A stretch of 64,000 nt of DNA from Paenibacillus pinisoli (GTDB taxonomy: Bacteria; Bacillota; Bacilli; Paenibacillales; Paenibacillaceae): the NCBI RefSeq assembly GCF_003605435.1, contig NZ_QXQB01000001.1:1521188-1585187 (forward strand). The letters are read 5' to 3'. The position numbers and the translations under genes are program-made. How positions within the stretch are numbered: the stretch's first letter is position 1; every line of letters starts with the position of its first letter. Below are positions 8,460-18,867 of the stretch, piece after piece. The notes below the pieces were generated by a model. It was not told the DNA's origin. It saw nothing but the letters and a program-made list of their open reading frames with translations, and searched no databases.

Positions 8460-10046
8460 TTATGGAGCCGTCTCCAGGAACTTGGAGGTCGGGTTTTTGT
8501 CCATCGCTGTCCGCATCGCATATTCATTCTCGAACAAAGCAACGTAATTGCCTTTCTTGTCCTTGACCAGCGTCGAGTTGATTCGGAACTTGGATGGGTC
8601 GATCTTCTCGTCCACAATCCATCTTGCGAATTGGAACGTCATCCGGTGCAGCTGGATATCTACGCCGTATTCCGCCTTCATCCGATGCTCGAACACCTCG
8701 AACTGCAGATGGCCGACAACGCCCAGAATCGTCTCGTCGAAGTTGCCGGTCGAATAGAACACCTGAATCGTGCCCTCCTCCGTCAGCTGGTCGAGACCCT
8801 TCTGGTACTGCTTATGCTTCAGCGCGTTCTTGACCGTAACCTTGGAGAAGATCTCCGGCGAGAAGGTCGGCAGCTCGTCGAACTCCACCTCAGAGCCCTG
8901 CGAGAGCGAATCTCCGATGCGGAAGATGCCCGGATCGAACAAGCCGATGATATCGCCCGGATATGCCGTCTCGACGATATCGCGGTCCTGGGCCAAAAAC
9001 TGCTGCGGCTGGGACAGCTTGATCTCCTTCTTGTTGCGGACATGCTTGACGGCCATGCCCCGCTCGAACCGTCCCGAGCAGATGCGCAGGAACGCAATCC
9101 GGTCACGGTGCGCCGGATTCATGTTCGCCTGAATCTTGAACACGTAGCCGCTAAACTTCTCGTTCGTCGGCTCTATCTCGCCTGATGTGCTATTGCGCGG
9201 CCCCGGCTTCGGCGCAAGCTGCAGGAAGTTCTCCAGGAACGTCTGCACGCCGAAGTTGTTCACGGCGCTGCCGAAGAAGATTGGCGTGAGCTCACCTGCA
9301 CGCACCTTATCGTAATCGAACGGGTCGCCCGCCACATCCAGCAGCTCCAGCTCGGAGATCAACTGGTCGGTTAAGTAATCGCCGGCCATCTCGCGGATGA
9401 TGGAGTCGTTGTAGTCGCTGACCTTGCGCACTTCAATCGTGGAATGGTCATTGCCCTGGAACAGCTCTACCTGCGACTTCATCCGGTCGTAGACGCCGCA
9501 TAGCTCGCGGCCCATCCCGATCGGCCAGTTCATCGGTACGGAGCGAATGCCAAGCACCTGCTCCAGCTCCTCCATCAGCTCGAACGGACTTTTCCCTTCA
9601 CGGTCAAGCTTGTTAATGAACGTGAAGATCGGAATGCCGCGCTTGCGGCATACCTGGAACAGCTTGATGGTCTGCGCCTCGACGCCCTTCGCGACGTCAA
9701 TTAGCATGACCGCGCTGTCCGCCGCGGTAAGCGTACGATACGTATCCTCGGAGAAGTCTTGGTGACCCGGGGTGTCCAGAATGTTCACACGATGGTCCAG
9801 ATAATCGAATTGCATAACGGAAGAAGTAACCGAGATGCCCCGCTGCTTCTCAATCTCCATCCAGTCTGACGTTGCATGGCGGTTAGCCTTGCGCGCTTTG
9901 ACAGACCCTGCAAGCCGAATGGCTCCTCCGAATAGGAGGAGCTTCTCGGTCAGGGTCGTCTTCCCTGCGTCAGGGTGGGAGATAATAGCGAACGTGCGTC
10001 TTCTGTCCACTTCCTGTTTAATTTCATCGCTTAATGATTGACTCAT
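8460..10046 (-). CDS. prfC: Peptide chain release factor 3
   Basis: A 528-residue translational GTPase that removes RF1/RF2 from the ribosome after peptide release. GTPase motifs are all present: SHPDAGKTTL (G1), an effector loop with GISVTSS (G2), DTPGHQDF (G3) and NKLD (G4). The length and the domain II/III sequence, including QFEVFEHRM and YGVDI near the C-terminus, match RF3 rather than EF-G or TetM-like protection proteins. It lies on its own between terminator-like elements and downstream of zwf. Confidence 0.96.
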   Translation of the reverse strand: MSQSLSDEIKQEVDRRRTFAIISHPDAGKTTLTEKLLLFGGAIRLAGSVKARKANRHATSDWMEIEKQRGISVTSSVMQFDYLDHRVNILDTPGHQDFSEDTYRTLTAADSAVMLIDVAKGVEAQTIKLFQVCRKRGIPIFTFINKLDREGKSPFELMEELEQVLGIRSVPMNWPIGMGRELCGVYDRMKSQVELFQGNDHSTIEVRKVSDYNDSIIREMAGDYLTDQLISELELLDVAGDPFDYDKVRAGELTPIFFGSAVNNFGVQTFLENFLQLAPKPGPRNSTSGEIEPTNEKFSGYVFKIQANMNPAHRDRIAFLRICSGRFERGMAVKHVRNKKEIKLSQPQQFLAQDRDIVETAYPGDIIGLFDPGIFRIGDSLSQGSEVEFDELPTFSPEIFSKVTVKNALKHKQYQKGLDQLTEEGTIQVFYSTGNFDETILGVVGHLQFEVFEHRMKAEYGVDIQLHRMTFQFARWIVDEKIDPSKFRINSTLVKDKKGNYVALFENEYAMRTAMDKNPTSKFLETAP

Positions 10047-10101
10047 GCTTGCCTTCCCTTCACTTTATGCAAGGTTTACGACAGCGCAAGCAGCACGGAT
10101 G

Positions 10102-11658
10102 CTACTTGCCGCTGTTCGTGATCCAGATAACATTGTCTTCTTCCTGGCCGTTCACCGGCCACCAGTGGAAGCCGTCTTTCTCAAGCAGCTTTCCTGCCTC
10201 TTCCGGTCCCCATGATCCTGCCGGGTAGAAAGCGAGATCGCCCTTGTCCTCGCGCCAAGCTTGCGCAATGCGGTCGACGAATTCCCATGCATGGGATACT
10301 TCATCCCAGCGGGTAAAGTACGTGGAGTCGCCGCGGGCCGCATCATGAATCAGGCGCTCATACGCTTCAGGCGTATTGATGCCGATCTGGCAGCTTTGGC
10401 AGAATTCCATCGATACAGGCTGTACCGCATTGTCCGAGCCCGGCTTCTTGGCATTGATCTTGATATAGATGCCTTCCATCGGATTAACGCGGATAACGAG
10501 CAGATTCGGCGCCAAGTCATGGCGCTGCGCGAACAGCACGTTATTCGGCATCGACTTGAATTCCACGACGACCTCCGTCGTCTTCACAGGCATGCGCTTG
10601 CCTGTGCGAATGTAGAACGGCACGCCGGCCCAACGGAAGTTGTCCACGAATACTTTCGCCGCGAAATATGTCTCCGTCACGGATTCCGGATCTACGGAAT
10701 CCTCCTGGCGGTAGCCTGGCAGCTCCTTGCTGCCGACTTGGCCTTCTGTATATTGTCCGCGGATGACATGCTCGCGCACGTCATCGCTGGAGGTGTAGCC
10801 TCTCAGCGAGCGAAGCACCTTGACCTTCTCGTCGCGGATATCCTCGCCGTGAAGACGGCTTGGCGGCTCCATCGCAATCATCGTCAGCATCTGGAGCATA
10901 TGGTTCTGGCCCATGTCTCTCAGCGCGCCGGACTTGTCGTAATAGCCGCCGCGTTCTTCAACGCCTACCGTCTCAGACAGCGTAATCTGAACGTTGGCGA
11001 TATGATTATTGTTCCACAGCGGTTCAAAAAATGCATTCGCAAAGCGGATAACTTGAATATTCTGAACCATTTCCTTGCCAAGGTAGTGGTCAATGCGGAA
11101 GATCTCTTCCTCTTTGAATACCTGGTTCAGCTGTTCGTTCAGCTTCTGCGCGGACGGCAGATCGTAGCCGAACGGCTTCTCGATGACAAGGCGATGCCAG
11201 CCCTTCGACTCCAGCAGCCCTCCGTCGCGGAGGTTGAAGGAGACAGGTCCGAAGAGGGACGGCGCCAGCGCCAAATAGAACAAGCGGTTGCCCGGAATAT
11301 CGAACTTCTGGTCCAGCTCCGTGGACAAAGCGTTCAGCTCGCGGAAGCCGTCGACATTGTTGATGTCCAGGGACATATAGACGAAGTGCTCCGTGAACCG
11401 GCTCCAAAGCTCGGCGTCATCCGCCTTGTAGCGGCAAAATTCATTGATGGAATCATACAGATCAGAGCGGAATTGCTCGTTTGTGCGGGGACGGCGCGCA
11501 AGGCCTACAACCGCGAAGTTCTCCGACAGCTTGCCTTCTTTATATAAACTGAACAGCGCCGGGAATAGCTTGCGCCGGGCCAAGTCGCCGGTCGCACCGA
11601 ATAGATAATAGACGGCGCCATCTGGTGAGATCGATTCTACATTCGTATTGTAAGTCAT
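10102..11658 (-). CDS. zwf: Glucose-6-phosphate 1-dehydrogenase
   Basis: A 518-residue enzyme that oxidises glucose 6-phosphate to 6-phosphogluconolactone with NADP+, the entry to the oxidative pentose phosphate pathway. The cofactor motif FGATGDLARRKL lies near the N-terminus and the active-site signature RIDHYLGKEMVQN is intact, with its catalytic histidine. The open frame continues about 96 codons upstream without resemblance to the family. ATG 11656-11658 was preferred; an ATG nine bases further upstream is nearly as good, since the SD (AGAAAG, or GAGG) is ambiguous. Confidence 0.95.
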   Translation of the reverse strand: MTYNTNVESISPDGAVYYLFGATGDLARRKLFPALFSLYKEGKLSENFAVVGLARRPRTNEQFRSDLYDSINEFCRYKADDAELWSRFTEHFVYMSLDINNVDGFRELNALSTELDQKFDIPGNRLFYLALAPSLFGPVSFNLRDGGLLESKGWHRLVIEKPFGYDLPSAQKLNEQLNQVFKEEEIFRIDHYLGKEMVQNIQVIRFANAFFEPLWNNNHIANVQITLSETVGVEERGGYYDKSGALRDMGQNHMLQMLTMIAMEPPSRLHGEDIRDEKVKVLRSLRGYTSSDDVREHVIRGQYTEGQVGSKELPGYRQEDSVDPESVTETYFAAKVFVDNFRWAGVPFYIRTGKRMPVKTTEVVVEFKSMPNNVLFAQRHDLAPNLLVIRVNPMEGIYIKINAKKPGSDNAVQPVSMEFCQSCQIGINTPEAYERLIHDAARGDSTYFTRWDEVSHAWEFVDRIAQAWREDKGDLAFYPAGSWGPEEAGKLLEKDGFHWWPVNGQEEDNVIWITNSGK

Positions 11659-11774
11659 ATGCCTCATTCTTTCTATGGAATTTTTATACGAATTACATGT
11701 TATGTAGTGTAGCATATTCACCCTTTTTTCGCCATTGAACGGGCCATAAAAAATAATGATAAGTTGCACAAGTT

Positions 11775-11799
11775 CTTCTGATTGCAGAATAATCAGAAG
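11775..11799. other. Hairpin upstream of zwf
   Basis: CTTCTGATT and AATCAGAAG arms (9 bp, perfect) enclose a seven-base loop. It lies about 120 bases upstream of zwf and 110 bases downstream of the membrane-protein gene. On the minus strand a T-rich stretch follows some 25 bases later, so it may be a weak terminator or a leader structure. Confidence 0.4.
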
Positions 11800-11903
11800 T
11801 TTGCGCCATCCCCTGTTCTGCAATTTGGAGCAAAATAAGGCCTGCGGGCGTATCCGGCGGCTCCTCATCGCCGCATCTTGGCAGCGTCGGCGTGCCCCGG
11901 ATT

Positions 11904-12880
<977 letters not shown>

Positions 12881-12945
12881 TTATACACGTTCGCCCTGCA
12901 GGTGAATACACTGGTTGCAACATTACTGGCGAGGTGACTGGTGAA

Positions 12946-13368
12946 ATGGAACAGATTTATCCGATCAGGGAAGAAGTGCTTTCGACGTACGGCGGAATGC
13001 CGGTGGCGGTTATTTTCAAATCAGGCTATAGAGAAATCGGAGTAATACGGTCCTGCCAAGGCGGCAAGCTCGTATTAGGCAATCCTTACACCAGCAGAGC
13101 GGCTAATTATGGAAGGGGACCCTATCAGGACGGCGGCTCCCATGCGGCAGAGGCGGATGAAGCCTCGCAGCCAATAGAAGCCAAGCCTGCGGCTGCAGGC
13201 AAGAAACTGGGCAAAAAGAAAAAAGCCAAAGCGGCCGGAGTGGGCCATTCCCCTACTAAATACGCTTCTGAAGGCGATAATCCTTCCTTGTCCGCACGCG
13301 CTGAAAGCACGGATGATACGATAAAAGTTGACCTGGACGACATCGCTTATCTATTTCTGATCGTTTAA
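12946..13368 (+). CDS. Small protein with Sm-like N-terminus and lysine-rich linker, unknown function
   Basis: A protein of 140 residues that I do not recognise. The first 45 residues, with PVAVIFKSGYREIGVIRSC then GGKLVLGN, alternate hydrophobic and polar residues in the manner of a small beta barrel such as the Sm/Hfq fold; this is an impression only. A linker follows with a KKLGKKKKAKAA basic patch (about residues 84-95), and the tail VDLDDIAYLFLIV is hydrophobic. The start at ATG 12946 was chosen because GAGGTG lies nine bases upstream; the open frame begins 37 codons earlier. It is divergent from the membrane-protein gene at 11912-12799. Confidence 0.6.
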   Translation: MEQIYPIREEVLSTYGGMPVAVIFKSGYREIGVIRSCQGGKLVLGNPYTSRAANYGRGPYQDGGSHAAEADEASQPIEAKPAAAGKKLGKKKKAKAAGVGHSPTKYASEGDNPSLSARAESTDDTIKVDLDDIAYLFLIV

Positions 13369-13507
13369 TCGACAGAAGGCGCGTGCCCAAGCCGGGCGTT
13401 CCTCCGATTTCGCTCCCAATCGCCAAGCTTCGCCTCCGCCGTTCGCCAGCCTTCTCGGCCTGCTTAAGCTATGATGAGCCTAAAAATATTTTTTGGGAGG
13501 ACGGAAT

Positions 13508-14248
13508 ATGACCTTATATACTCGGGCAATACGAGGCATTGAACGCACGATGCATTATACGAAGCTGCAGCCGGTGAACCGCTATGCGGCATACCGTCTT
13601 ACCGCCTTCGAGCAGGCCTCCATCGTGCAGAGAGAAGACTGGAACCGGATATATAGCGACGCGGCGGACAGTGCGGCCGTCTGGCTAAGGCAAGCCCAGG
13701 AAGCGCAGAAGCGGCTTGACCGCATGCTTCAGGAGCTGGGGCGCGATGCCGGCATTCGGAATGCGTCATTCGTTCGTGCGCAGATCGATGAACTGGTGGG
13801 AATGATGAATGGGCTGGAGCGCAGCTACCGCTCGCATGAAGAGCGGCTGCAGCCGGAGGTGTGGGAGGCCGTTGAGCTGGCGCTGCGCCACCCCGCCATA
13901 GAAGAGCTTGGCATTCGGAGGGATGCGGGAGGGGCGCTGCGATGGGAGGGCAGCAGCGATGATTCGGCTCCGCGTGAAGCCGCGCAGGGCCGCTCTTCGA
14001 AGGCGGGCTCCAGAGAGGAGCTGCCGGAGATTCTGGGCGACAGCGGCAAGCTGCGCAGGCTGCTTCTCGGCACGGACGGCTTCATCAATGACTTGAAGCA
14101 CGCCTTGACCTTCGCGGAGCAGCGCCAGTCCATCGACTTGCTGCGCCTGCCCTTCACCTCGGCTTACCCCTATGCCATGTATTACGGTGCGATGCAATCA
14201 TATTGGCCGCTTCCGATACGGGGAGTCATCCTGAACAAATATTATTAA
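13508..14248 (+). CDS. Hypothetical protein, helical
   Basis: A soluble 246-residue protein with no signal peptide that I cannot assign. Residues 45-110 are strongly charged and helical with a possible coiled coil (QEAQKRLDRMLQELGRD). A low-complexity middle (about 145-170) precedes a conserved-looking end with TSAYPYAMYYGAMQSYWPLP. ATG 13508 has GGGAGG seven bases upstream. Its stop codon overlaps that of moeA on the opposite strand, so the two genes converge with no intergenic space and no terminator between them. Confidence 0.65.
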   Translation: MTLYTRAIRGIERTMHYTKLQPVNRYAAYRLTAFEQASIVQREDWNRIYSDAADSAAVWLRQAQEAQKRLDRMLQELGRDAGIRNASFVRAQIDELVGMMNGLERSYRSHEERLQPEVWEAVELALRHPAIEELGIRRDAGGALRWEGSSDDSAPREAAQGRSSKAGSREELPEILGDSGKLRRLLLGTDGFINDLKHALTFAEQRQSIDLLRLPFTSAYPYAMYYGAMQSYWPLPIRGVILNKYY

Positions 14249-15555
14249 GTGAGAAGCCAAGCTTCTACAATGCGTCCCGCCTCTGCGCCGCTTGATCCGG
14301 AGGGAATAACGGCCAGCGCCTCCGCTTCCGCGAGCGAAGCGGTCATGCTGGACTTGCCGAAGGCTAGCGGGTCAGCATACAGGCGTCCGTCTTCCCCGTA
14401 CTGGAGCGAGACGCGGACGTAACGGTCATGCGGGCTGCCTTTCCCGATCTCGCGGGCTAGCTGCGCATGCACCTTGCGATGATAAGGCGAAGGATCGCCT
14501 TGCATAGCGCGCAGCGCGGGCACACCAAGCAGCTCGAAGCCGGTGAAGCAGGCGCCGGGATTGCCCGATAACGCCAGGACAAGCTTGCCATCCATCCAGG
14601 CAGCAGAAGTCGGGCTGCCCGGGCGCATAGAGACGCGATTGAACAGGAGCGTCTCCGGGGAAGCGCTGGTCCATCCCGGCACTTCCTCATAGCGGGGCAG
14701 CGAACGGAGCAGCAGCGCCATCGCGTCATAATCGCCGACCGACACGCCGCCGGTCGTCACGATCATATCCGCTTCCCCGCCAATGCCGCGGAGCGCCTCG
14801 CGCACCGCCGCCGGCTCGTCGGGCAGCGCTCCGCACAGCAGCGGCTCGCCGCCGTGCTGGCGGATCATTGCCGCGACCATCGCGCTGTTGCTGTCGCGGA
14901 TATGGCCCGGCGCGAGCGGAGCCTCTACCGGGAGCAGCTCGTTCCCCGTAGCGAATATCGCGACGCGGGGGCGCCTGTACACGGGCACGCTGGCATAGCC
15001 GAACGTGGCCAGCAGCGCGATATGGCCCGGCCGCAGCAGCTCGCCGGGCCCTGCAATAGCGCTCCCCAGGCGGAATTCCTCGCCCTGAGGAGCCACGTTC
15101 TGGCCGGGGCGGGCGGCGGCCTTCACCAGCGCCGTCCGCTCGCCTCCGGCCATGCCCTCCGCGGTCTGCTCTAGCATGACGACCGCGTCGGCCCCGGGGG
15201 GCACAGGCGCGCCGGTCATGATGCGCGCAGCCGTGCCCGGCTGTACGGCCGCCAGGGCGAGCCCGCCCGCCGCGACCGTGTCCACGACGCGCAGCGCCGC
15301 CGGTGACTGCGGCGACGCCTCCGCCGTATCTGCCGCGCGCACGGCGTAGCCGTCGAGCCCCGCGCGCGCGAAGGGCGGCCAGACGCTCGTCGCAAGCAGC
15401 TGCTGCGCGAGCCTCCGGCCGCCAGCTGCCGCAAGCGGCACATGCCCGCTTGCAGTCCGCGCCGCAGCGGCAAGCACACGCCGCTGCGCCTCGTCCACTG
15501 TGATCGCGCGGCGGTTGAACCGGCCGTCGCTTCCTCCGCTATTGACGCTTCCCAT
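14245..15555 (-). CDS. moeA: Molybdopterin molybdenumtransferase MoeA
   Basis: A 436-residue enzyme that inserts molybdate into adenylated molybdopterin, the last step of molybdenum cofactor synthesis. Family marks visible are RAGLDGYAVRA near the N-terminus, PPGADAVVMLEQ, RDSNSAM, TTGGVSVGDYD (molybdopterin-binding loop) and LSGNPGA. I placed the start at ATG 15553-15555, preceded by GAGGAG, rather than at the open-frame beginning 13 codons upstream. It is divergent from mobB, which works in the same pathway, and its end overlaps the convergent gene at 13508. GC and alanine content are clearly higher than in its neighbours. Confidence 0.95.
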   Translation of the reverse strand: MGSVNSGGSDGRFNRRAITVDEAQRRVLAAAARTASGHVPLAAAGGRRLAQQLLATSVWPPFARAGLDGYAVRAADTAEASPQSPAALRVVDTVAAGGLALAAVQPGTAARIMTGAPVPPGADAVVMLEQTAEGMAGGERTALVKAAARPGQNVAPQGEEFRLGSAIAGPGELLRPGHIALLATFGYASVPVYRRPRVAIFATGNELLPVEAPLAPGHIRDSNSAMVAAMIRQHGGEPLLCGALPDEPAAVREALRGIGGEADMIVTTGGVSVGDYDAMALLLRSLPRYEEVPGWTSASPETLLFNRVSMRPGSPTSAAWMDGKLVLALSGNPGACFTGFELLGVPALRAMQGDPSPYHRKVHAQLAREIGKGSPHDRYVRVSLQYGEDGRLYADPLAFGKSSMTASLAEAEALAVIPSGSSGAEAGRIVEAWLLT

Positions 15556-15789
15556 CCTTATCTCCTCAGCCACCCGGATTCCCCACCCCTGCATTGTTGC
15601 ATACCGTAATCCCTTACATGATTGCTTTATTGTATCATAGCGAGCGCAGAGGCAGAATACAGCGCCTCAAGCCCTCTAAGTAATGGTCCAAGCGTCTTGA
15701 GCTCCGTATATGATACACTTGACCATAGTGCAAAACCACTATTCAACTGTATAAGCCACGCTTTATTCCATACCAAGGAGGCCCTTACC

Positions 15790-16320
15790 TTGCATCAGCA
15801 GCACGCTTTTATCATTCAGCTTGTCGGATACAAAAACACCGGCAAGACCACCTCGGTCTGCCGGTTAACAGAAAGATATAAAGGATTAGGGCTGCGCGTA
15901 GGCACGATCAAGCATGACGCGCATGACTTCCAGATCGATACGCCGGGCACCGACACCTGGAAGCACCAGGCTGCAGGAGCTGACATCACCGCGATTACCT
16001 CTGCCAGCCGTACCGCTATCCTGAAGCAGTCCAAGTCTGAGCTGGATGCCTTAATAGCGGCAATAGCGCAGGATGTTGACATCATTCTGATCGAAGGCTT
16101 CAAGACCGCTCCTTACCCGAAGCTCGTCTTCGCCCGCGAAGCTGATCAGCTTCGCCTGCTGGAATCGGTCAGCCAGCCTATTGCGCTGGTAGGCTGGCCG
16201 GAAGCCCTCGCTGCATTCTCAGCCGAGGAATATAGACTAGAGCCCACGCTTCCTGTAATCCCGATTGATGATGAAGAAGCGCTGTTCGCTCTGCTTGAAT
16301 CTATTAGGCCCCATGCCTAA
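15790..16320 (+). CDS. mobB: Molybdopterin-guanine dinucleotide biosynthesis protein MobB
   Basis: A 176-residue P-loop GTPase that assists MobA in adding GMP to molybdopterin. The N-terminus reads FIIQLVGYKNTGKTT, a Walker A motif, followed by GTIKHDAHDF and the D-rich ILIEGFK Walker B-like strand, all typical of MobB. The open frame starts 56 codons upstream, but the TTG at 15790-15792 has AAGGAGG eight bases before it and gives the normal size. The gene ends three bases before the convergent liaR stop. Confidence 0.92.
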   Translation: MHQQHAFIIQLVGYKNTGKTTSVCRLTERYKGLGLRVGTIKHDAHDFQIDTPGTDTWKHQAAGADITAITSASRTAILKQSKSELDALIAAIAQDVDIILIEGFKTAPYPKLVFAREADQLRLLESVSQPIALVGWPEALAAFSAEEYRLEPTLPVIPIDDEEALFALLESIRPHA

Positions 16321-16323
16321 TGA

Positions 16324-16974
16324 TTAGTCCGCGATTCCTTGCTTATGCGCATAGATCGCAGCCTGTGTACGGTCCTCCACATTCAGCTTGTTGAAAATAT
16401 TCGTGACATGGAATTTAACCGTCTTCACGCCGATGAACAGCTCATCCGCGATCTCCTGATTGGACTTGCCCTGCGCAACACGCTTGAGCACATCCATCTC
16501 GCGTTCGGTCAGATCATCATGCAAGCGCGGCTGCTCCTGCTGCTTCGGCGTGCGGAACCGGTTCATCATTTTGGCCGCCACTTGCGACTCCAGCACGGAT
16601 TGCCCCCTTGCAGCCGCACGGATCGCTTCGGCGATCTCGCTTGCACGGGATGTCTTCAGCAAATAGCTGAATGCCCCCGCTTCGATAACGGGGTATATTT
16701 TGCTGTCATCGATAAAGCTTGTAAGCACAATAACCTTGCAATCGGGATGGGACTCCAGCAGCTTGGCCGTCGTCTCGACGCCGTCCATCCCTTCCATCAC
16801 AAGATCCATCAGAACAACATCGGGCCTGTAGGATTGCGCCAAGCGAATGCCGTCCATCCCGTTGCTCGCTTCTCCTACAACCTCGATGCCATCCTCCGTA
16901 TCCAGCACCGCCGCAAGTCCGATCCGCACCATCTCGTGATCGTCGACAAGCAATACCTTTATCGGTTCCTCCAT
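16324..16974 (-). CDS. liaR: NarL/FixJ-family response regulator, LiaR-like
   Basis: A 216-residue response regulator with an N-terminal receiver (VDDHEMVRIGL, phospho-acceptor Asp in VVLMDLVMEGMDG at about residue 56) and a C-terminal LuxR-type helix-turn-helix (LTEREMDVLKRVAQGKSNQE then IADELFIGVKTVK). The overall sequence closely follows LiaR/VraR, which respond to cell-wall antibiotics and membrane stress. It is the last gene of the Lia/Psp cluster and lies 32 bases after the kinase gene, its likely partner. Confidence 0.88.
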   Translation of the reverse strand: MEEPIKVLLVDDHEMVRIGLAAVLDTEDGIEVVGEASNGMDGIRLAQSYRPDVVLMDLVMEGMDGVETTAKLLESHPDCKVIVLTSFIDDSKIYPVIEAGAFSYLLKTSRASEIAEAIRAAARGQSVLESQVAAKMMNRFRTPKQQEQPRLHDDLTEREMDVLKRVAQGKSNQEIADELFIGVKTVKFHVTNIFNKLNVEDRTQAAIYAHKQGIAD

Positions 16975-17006
16975 AATCTATCCGCTCCTTTCGCTATGCT
17001 TCTATC

Positions 17007-18005
17007 TTAACTCGCCGGACTAAGTCCGTCCATCGGCACCCAAAGGTGAATCGTCGTGCCCTCGCCCGGCTGCGATATCATCTGGAGGGATCCTCCAAGC
17101 TCATTCACTCGCTCTTCCATTGTCAGCAAGCCGTAAGACGTTTGTTTCTTCGCTTCCAGATCGAACCCGACCCCATTATCCTGCAAGGTCATATGCAACT
17201 TGTTGTCCAGCCGCATCAGTCGGATGCGCATGCTTCCCGCCTTGGAGTGGCGAAGCGTATTGGACAGCGCTTCCTGGGCAATCCGGAAGAGATGATCCTC
17301 CGTCTGCGGCAGCAGCACGATCGATTCATCCACTTCCAATAAAATGTCCATCGGCACCTTCTGCTTCAGCTCGTCCACAAGCGTCGTCAACGCTTGTCCC
17401 AAGCTCTTGCCGTCCAGATGAACCGGACGCAGATGCAACAAGAGCGCCCTCATCTCGGATTGCGCCACCGCGGCCATCTCCTCGATCAGCTGCACCTGGC
17501 GCTTCGCGCGCTCCCAGTCCCGCTCGATCGTCCGGCTGACCGCCGTCGCTGTCATGGAGATAGCGAACAGCTGCTGGCTGACAGCATCATGCAGCTCGCG
17601 CGCAAGACGCTGACGCTCCTCCAGCACCGCGGTGAATCTCACCTTCTCGGTCCACTGCGGGTCGCTCTCATGCTCAGAGTCATTTCCGCCCGCTTCCTCT
17701 GAATCATTGCTCAGCGTTACCGCGTAGCGCTTGCGTTGCTGCTCGGTCAGCCGCTTCAGCCGGGCTTTCAGCTTGGAGTTCTGCAGATAGCCGTTAAGCG
17801 CCGCCACCGCAAGCCCAGCACCGACTAGCCCCAGCCCTGTAATCGCCCATCTGCCCTGCAGGATGAACGGCTCCACGATATCAAGCCCTTGAAGCAAGAT
17901 GACAGCCAAAGACGCAATAATAAGCAGCCATAATAGCGTCTCCACCACATTGCGCCTTCGTGCGGCTTTGCCTTGTTCTCCCCCATTATTTTCCTGATCC
18001 TGCAT
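17007..18005 (-). CDS. liaS: Sensor histidine kinase, LiaS-like
   Basis: A 332-residue membrane kinase that would phosphorylate the adjacent LiaR-like regulator. There are two predicted transmembrane helices close together near the N-terminus (about residues 24-45 and 53-72) with almost no external loop, as in intramembrane-sensing kinases. The HisKA_3 dimerisation motif is ERQRLARELHDAVSQQLF, with the phospho-accepting His in ELHD, and the ATP-binding region contains DNGVGFD and GYGLLTMEERV-like G box residues (SYGLLTMEERV). An SD (AAGGAG) precedes ATG 18005. No LiaF gene of normal length is adjacent. Confidence 0.88.
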   Translation of the reverse strand: MQDQENNGGEQGKAARRRNVVETLLWLLIIASLAVILLQGLDIVEPFILQGRWAITGLGLVGAGLAVAALNGYLQNSKLKARLKRLTEQQRKRYAVTLSNDSEEAGGNDSEHESDPQWTEKVRFTAVLEERQRLARELHDAVSQQLFAISMTATAVSRTIERDWERAKRQVQLIEEMAAVAQSEMRALLLHLRPVHLDGKSLGQALTTLVDELKQKVPMDILLEVDESIVLLPQTEDHLFRIAQEALSNTLRHSKAGSMRIRLMRLDNKLHMTLQDNGVGFDLEAKKQTSYGLLTMEERVNELGGSLQMISQPGEGTTIHLWVPMDGLSPAS

Positions 18006-18081
18006 GCCTACAGCTCCTTATGTAGCCGGTCATGATGCCTGTGAGCCAATCATGTCCAGCCATGCTTGCGAATCCTCTCAC

Positions 18082-18119
18082 AAAAAAGCATGAAAGAGCA
18101 GACCGGTAGCCGGTCCGCT
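18082..18119 (-). terminator. Hairpin between pspA and liaS, probable attenuator or terminator
   Basis: GCGGACCGG and CCGGTCTGC arms form a 9-bp stem with a CTA loop, followed on the minus strand by a short pyrimidine run and, 10 bases on, TTTTTT. It may limit read-through from the psp genes into liaSR. Confidence 0.55.
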
Positions 18120-18140
18120 GCTTCCATCCTTGTATCGTTC

Positions 18141-18863
18141 TTATTCCGCTTCTGTCTTGTTAGGAGCAGGAGCAGCAGCGTTCATTTTGCTCTTGAGCGC
18201 TTCCAGCTGCGCATCTACCTTCATGCGCTTCTCCAGGTCAGCCGCGCTGACTGGGGTTGCCGATGCTCCGCTGCCGGTGCTGTAGGAAGAGTACGGCGTG
18301 CGAAGCACATCCGCTTCCGCTTCCATCTGCAGAATCTTCTCTTCCATCCGGTAGAAGCCGCGCGATGCTGTGCCGCTGTCGATCGTATGGTTCGAGCTAA
18401 GCTGAGCCATTTGCTTCTGCGCCTTCGCTACTTGAGCGCGGGAAGCCAGTTCATTGCGCTTGTTGCGCAGTTGGTAGAACTCTTCTTTCATCGCGTGCAG
18501 CTGCCCAAGCAGCTCTTCGGCTTGACCTTTAGCCTGAGCGTGCAGGTCCGTGTACTCCACAATCTTCTGATCGAAGTACAGCTTCTCTTCCAGCAGCTTG
18601 CGAGTCAGCTCTTCCTGACCTGCGCGAAGCGCTGCTTCTGCCTTGGACTCGCGCTCTGCCGCATTGCGTACGGAGTCGTCCAGACGCTGCTTCATGCGGC
18701 GCTCGTTCGCCATTTGCTTCGCTACCGTTACCTCCGCTTGATGAATCTCGGACTCCATATCGCGAAGATATTGGTTCAGCATGACAACCGGATCTTCCAG
18801 CTTGTCCAGTACCTCGTTCATAGATGCTTTCGTCATATCCTTCATTCTTTTAAAGATTCCCAT
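18141..18863 (-). CDS. PspA/IM30 family phage-shock protein (LiaH-like)
   Basis: A 240-residue cytoplasmic protein with the long coiled-coil hairpin of PspA/Vipp1 proteins, which bind and stabilise stressed membranes. The N-terminus, [20 protein letters not shown] then [17 protein letters not shown], is the family signature and includes an amphipathic helix. The C-terminal 70 residues are looser and serine/alanine rich, ending in a short acidic tail. It lies 4 bases after the PspC gene and is the second PspA paralogue of the operon; the other is at 19347-20033. Confidence 0.92.
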   Translation of the reverse strand: MGIFKRMKDMTKASMNEVLDKLEDPVVMLNQYLRDMESEIHQAEVTVAKQMANERRMKQRLDDSVRNAAERESKAEAALRAGQEELTRKLLEEKLYFDQKIVEYTDLHAQAKGQAEELLGQLHAMKEEFYQLRNKRNELASRAQVAKAQKQMAQLSSNHTIDSGTASRGFYRMEEKILQMEAEADVLRTPYSSYSTGSGASATPVSAADLEKRMKVDAQLEALKSKMNAAAPAPNKTEAE

Positions 18864-18867
18864 AGTA

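Noticed and set aside
10261..11547. 428-codon plus-strand frame opposite zwf
   Set aside because: It is a shadow frame of zwf with no resemblance to a family and no ribosome binding site.
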